Assembly: GCA_027315005.1 (NCBI GenBank)
Contig: DAHUZT010000016.1
Coordinates: 1 to 35,048 of the forward strand
Direction: 5' to 3'
Origin: Acidimicrobiaceae bacterium
GTDB taxonomy: Bacteria; Actinomycetota; Acidimicrobiia; Acidimicrobiales; RAAP-2
Length of the DNA stretch: 35,048 nt
The notes under the pieces are model-generated. The model searched no databases. It was given only the letters and a program-made list of their open reading frames with translations, and was not told where the DNA came from. Shown here piece after piece: positions 31,987 to 35,048 of the stretch (position 1 is its first letter; the number at the start of each line of letters is the position of its first letter). The position numbers were made by a program, and so were the translations under genes.

Positions 31987-32764
31987 GCGCTCGCACTACG
32001 GGTGCAGTGATCTCCAGGTTCGACATTGATTTGTTTCACGAGGAGCCATGGGTCATCCTCACCAACCTCCGGAACTTGGGGATGGCGGTGGAGGGTGGCC
32101 CACGGCTCGGTGCTCATTGCCGCAGTGCGAGTGTCCGCGCATCAGCCCCAAAGTGGCCGTCACCTGCGATCAGTGTGCAGACGTGCCTGATTACGCTGCC
32201 AGGGGCCAGCTGGGCACCGTGGTTTCGCACTGGCACTCTGCACCGTCGTTCGGAACAGCCGGAACGGTCTGGGCTACGAACCAGGCGTGGCCGATCAGCG
32301 AAACTCGCGATCGACGACCATCACGTGCCTGGGGAATTGGTGTGGCACCGACGAGAACGATCTGTGTATTCCAGACGCGCTCCAGCAACCAGCGCCATCT
32401 GTTGCATCGTGCAAGCATCCGGAGGGGTGCTCGGCGAGGCGTAGGGCTCTCGCTGCTTGTCCCGGTTGTCGCCCGCCGTTGCGAGCATCCTCACCGAGCG
32501 GCCTTTACGGAACGCCCCCCGCGACCCGCGACGGTCCCGTTGAGGGTTCCTTCGCCGTCGGGACGGCTCGTGGAACACCGACACGCTGATGTGGTATCGG
32601 ACCACGCAACCGATCACAACCTACGGAGTTGTGATTGAACACGGCCGTGGATCCACTCTGTCAGAGAGACTTTGGAGAATCTGTCGTCATGACGAAACAC
32701 TGCGACTACGCCTGACATAAACAGTCCAGACGGATCGCTCCCGAGGCGGAGCTGGTGTCCAACG
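31987..32764. other. 0.8-kb stretch with no recognisable gene
   Basis: Open frames of 75 to 196 codons exist on both strands, but none shows a known domain, a good ribosome site or sensible composition. The base composition seems less GC-biased than in the core part. It contains an 8-bp inverted repeat at 32613-32635. It could be decayed mobile DNA plus the promoter of the ECF sigma gene. Confidence 0.5.
32613..32635. repeat. 8-bp inverted repeat upstream of the ECF sigma gene
   Basis: ATCACAAC and GTTGTGAT are perfect reverse complements around CTACGGA. It lies 130 bases upstream of the sigma factor start, so it could be an operator or the end of an upstream transcript. No T-tract follows. 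Confidence 0.7.
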
Positions 32765-33373
32765 ATGATGGGGAGCTGGGTGCCCGACAATCAGAGGGAG
32801 GAACGATTTCGAGCAATCTACGATCTGGCTCGCCCCCGCCTCGTCGCATTTGCCCTGCGGCGAACGACCACCGCTGAGGATGCTGCGGACATCGTCGCAG
32901 AGACGTTTACCATCGCGTGGCGGCGGCTCGACTCGGTTCCGGACGGGGAGTCGGCTCTTCTCTGGCTCTTCGCCACGGCTCGCAATGTCACCGCCAATCA
33001 ATATCGACGCCACAAGCGAGGTGGCGAACTCGTGCAGCGGCTTGGCAACGAGCTTCGAGATGCACTGCCATTGGCCGTCCTCCCTCAGGAAGAAAACACG
33101 CTCGCAGCTGCCCGGGTCCTGGAACGTTTGTCGGTCGAGGATCGGGACATTCTCATGTTGGTTGGTTGGGACGGGTTCAGCGCCGCCGACCTAGGGACTC
33201 TGATCGGCTGTTCGCCCACAGCGGCACGAATCCGCCTTCACCGGGCACGTTCGCGTCTGGCCGTCGAACTGGCCCACGAAGGATTCGACGAGAAACAGAG
33301 TGCCCACATTGGACACTCACCTAATAGAGGGCCAGTTCTGACCAATACAGCTGAGGAGGATCAATCTCCGTGA
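32765..33373 (+). CDS. ECF-family RNA polymerase sigma factor
   Basis: A 202-residue ECF sigma. Region 2 spans about 15-82 (FRAIYDLARPRLVAFAL, then TAEDAADIVAETFTIAWRRL, then WLFATARNVTANQYRR). Region 4 spans about 112-168 (LSVEDRDILMLVGWDGFSAADLG in part, then SPTAARIRLHRARSRLAVEL). No region 3. A polar C-terminal tail of about 30 residues follows. Two adjacent ATGs (32765 and 32768) can start it; no strong Shine-Dalgarno sequence. Its stop overlaps the GTG of the next gene as GTGA, so the two are translationally coupled, the usual layout for an ECF sigma and its anti-sigma factor. Confidence 0.9.
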   Translation: MMGSWVPDNQREERFRAIYDLARPRLVAFALRRTTTAEDAADIVAETFTIAWRRLDSVPDGESALLWLFATARNVTANQYRRHKRGGELVQRLGNELRDALPLAVLPQEENTLAAARVLERLSVEDRDILMLVGWDGFSAADLGTLIGCSPTAARIRLHRARSRLAVELAHEGFDEKQSAHIGHSPNRGPVLTNTAEEDQSP

Positions 33374-34944
33374 ATGATCTTGGACAACTGAGGCAACTCG
33401 ACCCGGCAGGATCAGTCGACGTCCATGTGGTTGCTCAAAGTCCGATATTTGACGAGCTGTTCACCCATATCGTCTCCAAGCAACAGGTCAATGCCGGAGA
33501 CGATCGGAACCAGACCCAAGCCGCGGGGATTCGTCGTCGACCGCTGCGTGCTTCAGGACGAACGGTGCTGCTATCCGCTGCCGTTATGACTCTGGTCATT
33601 GCCGTCGTCACCTCTGTCCTCAGCGATTCGAGCGGACATCGTGGGAACATCACGACATCCTGGCAGGCTGCTCACGTCCTGCCGTCAGCAGGCAGCATTC
33701 CCAGGGGTTCGGCGACAGGCTCTTGGCAGCTCGTCGGCGACATCGTGCACACCGGATGGCAGCTCCACACGACTGGACCAGTGCCCGGTTACCTCACTTG
33801 CCCCACCACTTCAGCCTGCTACGTTCTCGGCGATACGGCGAAGGGGAAGAACGGGACTAAGCAGTTCGGCGCCCTCTATGTGTCGAATGACGCGGGGGCC
33901 AGTTGGGCAGTGTTGCCACTTCCTTCCGGACTGAGTGCGGCAACAAGTCTGTCCTGTCCGAGCGTCCAGACTTGCATCGGGGGCGGTGTGCTCAATGGCC
34001 AGCCGGTACTTCTTTCCACGGTGGACGGCGGCCACCAGTGGAGTATCGCCTCGCTCGCCACTGGCGGCCAGCTCACCTCGTTGACCTGCGTGTCCGCAAG
34101 TAGCTGCAACGGCATTACCGTGCCTCTGTCGCCACGGAAGCCGGGGCGCTCGAAGTCTCCGAACATCCGGCAGCAATCCACGTTCGTGCGGACTACCAAC
34201 GCTGGGGCTAGCTGGACCGCATACCGGTTTCCTGAGGGAGATCACGTCGTGTCGATGGACTGCCCGGGTACCCTCGATTGCGTTGCCATCGGCTATCCCG
34301 TGAGCATCCTCAACCGGGGGCTCAATCCTTCGGGCTTCGTCTTCTGGACCCGCGACGGAGGCAAGAGCTGGAATGCGGGCACGCTGCCCAAGGGCTTCGG
34401 ATTTCTCTTCGTCAATGCGGGGATCTCGTGTGGCGACATCACGCACTGCATGGCGATCGGGCAAGTCAGCGTCCCGAATCCGGAGCAGTGCATCGGGCCC
34501 AACTCCAATCTGCCCCCTGGCACTTCTAGCTGTAGCACGGGATCTACGATCATCGTGACCGGTGTCGCCACGACAGCTGACAGAGGAGCCACCTGGCGGA
34601 TGCGGCCGCTTCCTTCCGATGTTCCACAACCTCAGATATCGGATGTCAGTTGCGCCAGCGCGACCATCTGCTGGCTCGCTGGTGAAGAGGCGGTCCCACA
34701 GCAGAACGGCACCGGCGGGACTAATGGTGGATCGGCGGTACTGCTGGGAACAGGCAATAGTGGTGCAACGTGGACGAAGGAAACCTTCACGATCCCAGCT
34801 GGAGCACCCGAGGACGTCGGCCACGACTCCTACATGACCGTCGGACAGATCAGTTGCCCCACGACGAGGACATGCGTTGGCCTCGGCATATCCGACCGGG
34901 GCTCCGCAACTACTCCTGTGTACAGCTACCAGGCAAGCCCGTAG
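33370..34944 (+). CDS. Membrane-anchored beta-propeller, predicted anti-sigma/sensor
   Basis: A 524-residue protein. Residues 1-60 are cytosolic and begin LGQLRQLDPAG, like the N-termini of actinobacterial proteins coupled to ECF sigmas; no zinc HxxxCxxC motif is present. One membrane helix is at about 65-85. The outside part holds seven C-x5-C pairs (C144/150, C196/202, C240/246, C298/304, C354/360, C428/434, C496/502), each starting a repeat, and six Asp-box motifs (for example SNDAGASW 172-179, TVDGGHQW 217-224, TRDGGKSW 327-334). This fits a seven-bladed BNR-type propeller with a disulfide per blade. An extra pair C374/C388 lies in an insert in blade 5. GTG 33370 overlaps the sigma stop. 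Ligand is unknown. Confidence 0.75.
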   Translation: MNDLGQLRQLDPAGSVDVHVVAQSPIFDELFTHIVSKQQVNAGDDRNQTQAAGIRRRPLRASGRTVLLSAAVMTLVIAVVTSVLSDSSGHRGNITTSWQAAHVLPSAGSIPRGSATGSWQLVGDIVHTGWQLHTTGPVPGYLTCPTTSACYVLGDTAKGKNGTKQFGALYVSNDAGASWAVLPLPSGLSAATSLSCPSVQTCIGGGVLNGQPVLLSTVDGGHQWSIASLATGGQLTSLTCVSASSCNGITVPLSPRKPGRSKSPNIRQQSTFVRTTNAGASWTAYRFPEGDHVVSMDCPGTLDCVAIGYPVSILNRGLNPSGFVFWTRDGGKSWNAGTLPKGFGFLFVNAGISCGDITHCMAIGQVSVPNPEQCIGPNSNLPPGTSSCSTGSTIIVTGVATTADRGATWRMRPLPSDVPQPQISDVSCASATICWLAGEEAVPQQNGTGGTNGGSAVLLGTGNSGATWTKETFTIPAGAPEDVGHDSYMTVGQISCPTTRTCVGLGISDRGSATTPVYSYQASP

Positions 34945-35021
34945 GTCGATCGGCCGCTGCAACCGCAAACGAGGTAGTTGAGGCATCCGCGACCCGCCGG
35001 CCGACCCAACATAGTGGTGAC

Positions 35022-35048
35022 GTGGCCGATCTGATCGTGGTGACTGGA
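35022..35048 (+). CDS. Start of a gene cut by the window edge (possible P-loop protein)
   Basis: GTG 35022 opens nine codons, MADLIVVTG, before the window ends. A CATAGT hexamer (35010-35015) lies 6 bases upstream, the same leaderless layout as elsewhere. A hydrophobic strand ending in TG at the N-terminus is typical of P-loop kinases or ATPases, but no P-loop is visible yet. Confidence 0.4.

Overview
The window is GC-rich DNA from the chromosome of an actinobacterium. WhiB, a GlnR-type orphan regulator, a GSI/GSII glutamine synthetase pair, a SigB-like sigma factor and a TopA with a lysine/alanine-rich tail all point to Actinomycetota. Twin DUF929 thiol oxidoreductases around a VKOR gene, and a K+-independent membrane pyrophosphatase, make class Acidimicrobiia the best guess. 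That class assignment is inference from gene content. Most of the window (about 0.1-31.3 kb) looks like stable core genome; the last 3.7 kb looks accessory.

Layout. 0.1-4.5 kb: tRNA-Pro(CGG), a soluble CorC-like CBS protein, a single-domain response regulator, two overlapping ArsA/Get3-type ATPases, and a divergent whiB. 4.5-7.1 kb: DUF929-VKOR-DUF929, a predicted extracytoplasmic disulfide-forming module. 7.3-9.2 kb: an alpha/beta hydrolase and a Nudix hydrolase gene split by one in-frame TGA. 9.3-13.2 kb: an Mrp/ApbC ATPase divergent from an A-type Fe-S carrier that has a perfect hairpin against its ribosome site, then an unusual short xanthine-dehydrogenase-like fusion and a RidA protein. 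13.3-17.5 kb (minus strand): glnII, glnA, a GlnR-like regulator and an RhlG-like reductase. 17.9-21.9 kb (plus strand): glutamine-dependent NAD synthetase, a coupled ferritin-like protein, a SigB-like sigma factor and a 24-residue membrane microprotein. 21.9-31.1 kb: a HAD phosphatase, a 0.9-kb non-coding stretch with a 14-bp inverted repeat and a G-rich repeat, then hppA, topA, tmk and holB. 31.2 kb to the end: tRNA-Thr(CGT), VapBC, about 0.8 kb without a recognisable gene, an ECF sigma factor coupled to a membrane-anchored seven-repeat beta-propeller, and the first nine codons of another gene.

How the genes work together. GSI, GSII, GlnR and NadE form a glutamine/nitrogen neighbourhood. Mrp and the A-type carrier are Fe-S assembly factors, and the next gene encodes a protein with two predicted [2Fe-2S] clusters. 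VKOR and the DUF929 proteins should form a thiol-oxidation relay at the outer face of the membrane. Many genes lack a Shine-Dalgarno sequence but carry a TANNNT -10-like hexamer 6-10 bases before the start codon, which suggests widespread leaderless transcription. The strongest candidate for an undescribed system is the ECF sigma/beta-propeller pair at 32765-34944: a predicted envelope sensor whose outer domain carries seven C-x5-C pairs alternating with Asp-boxes.
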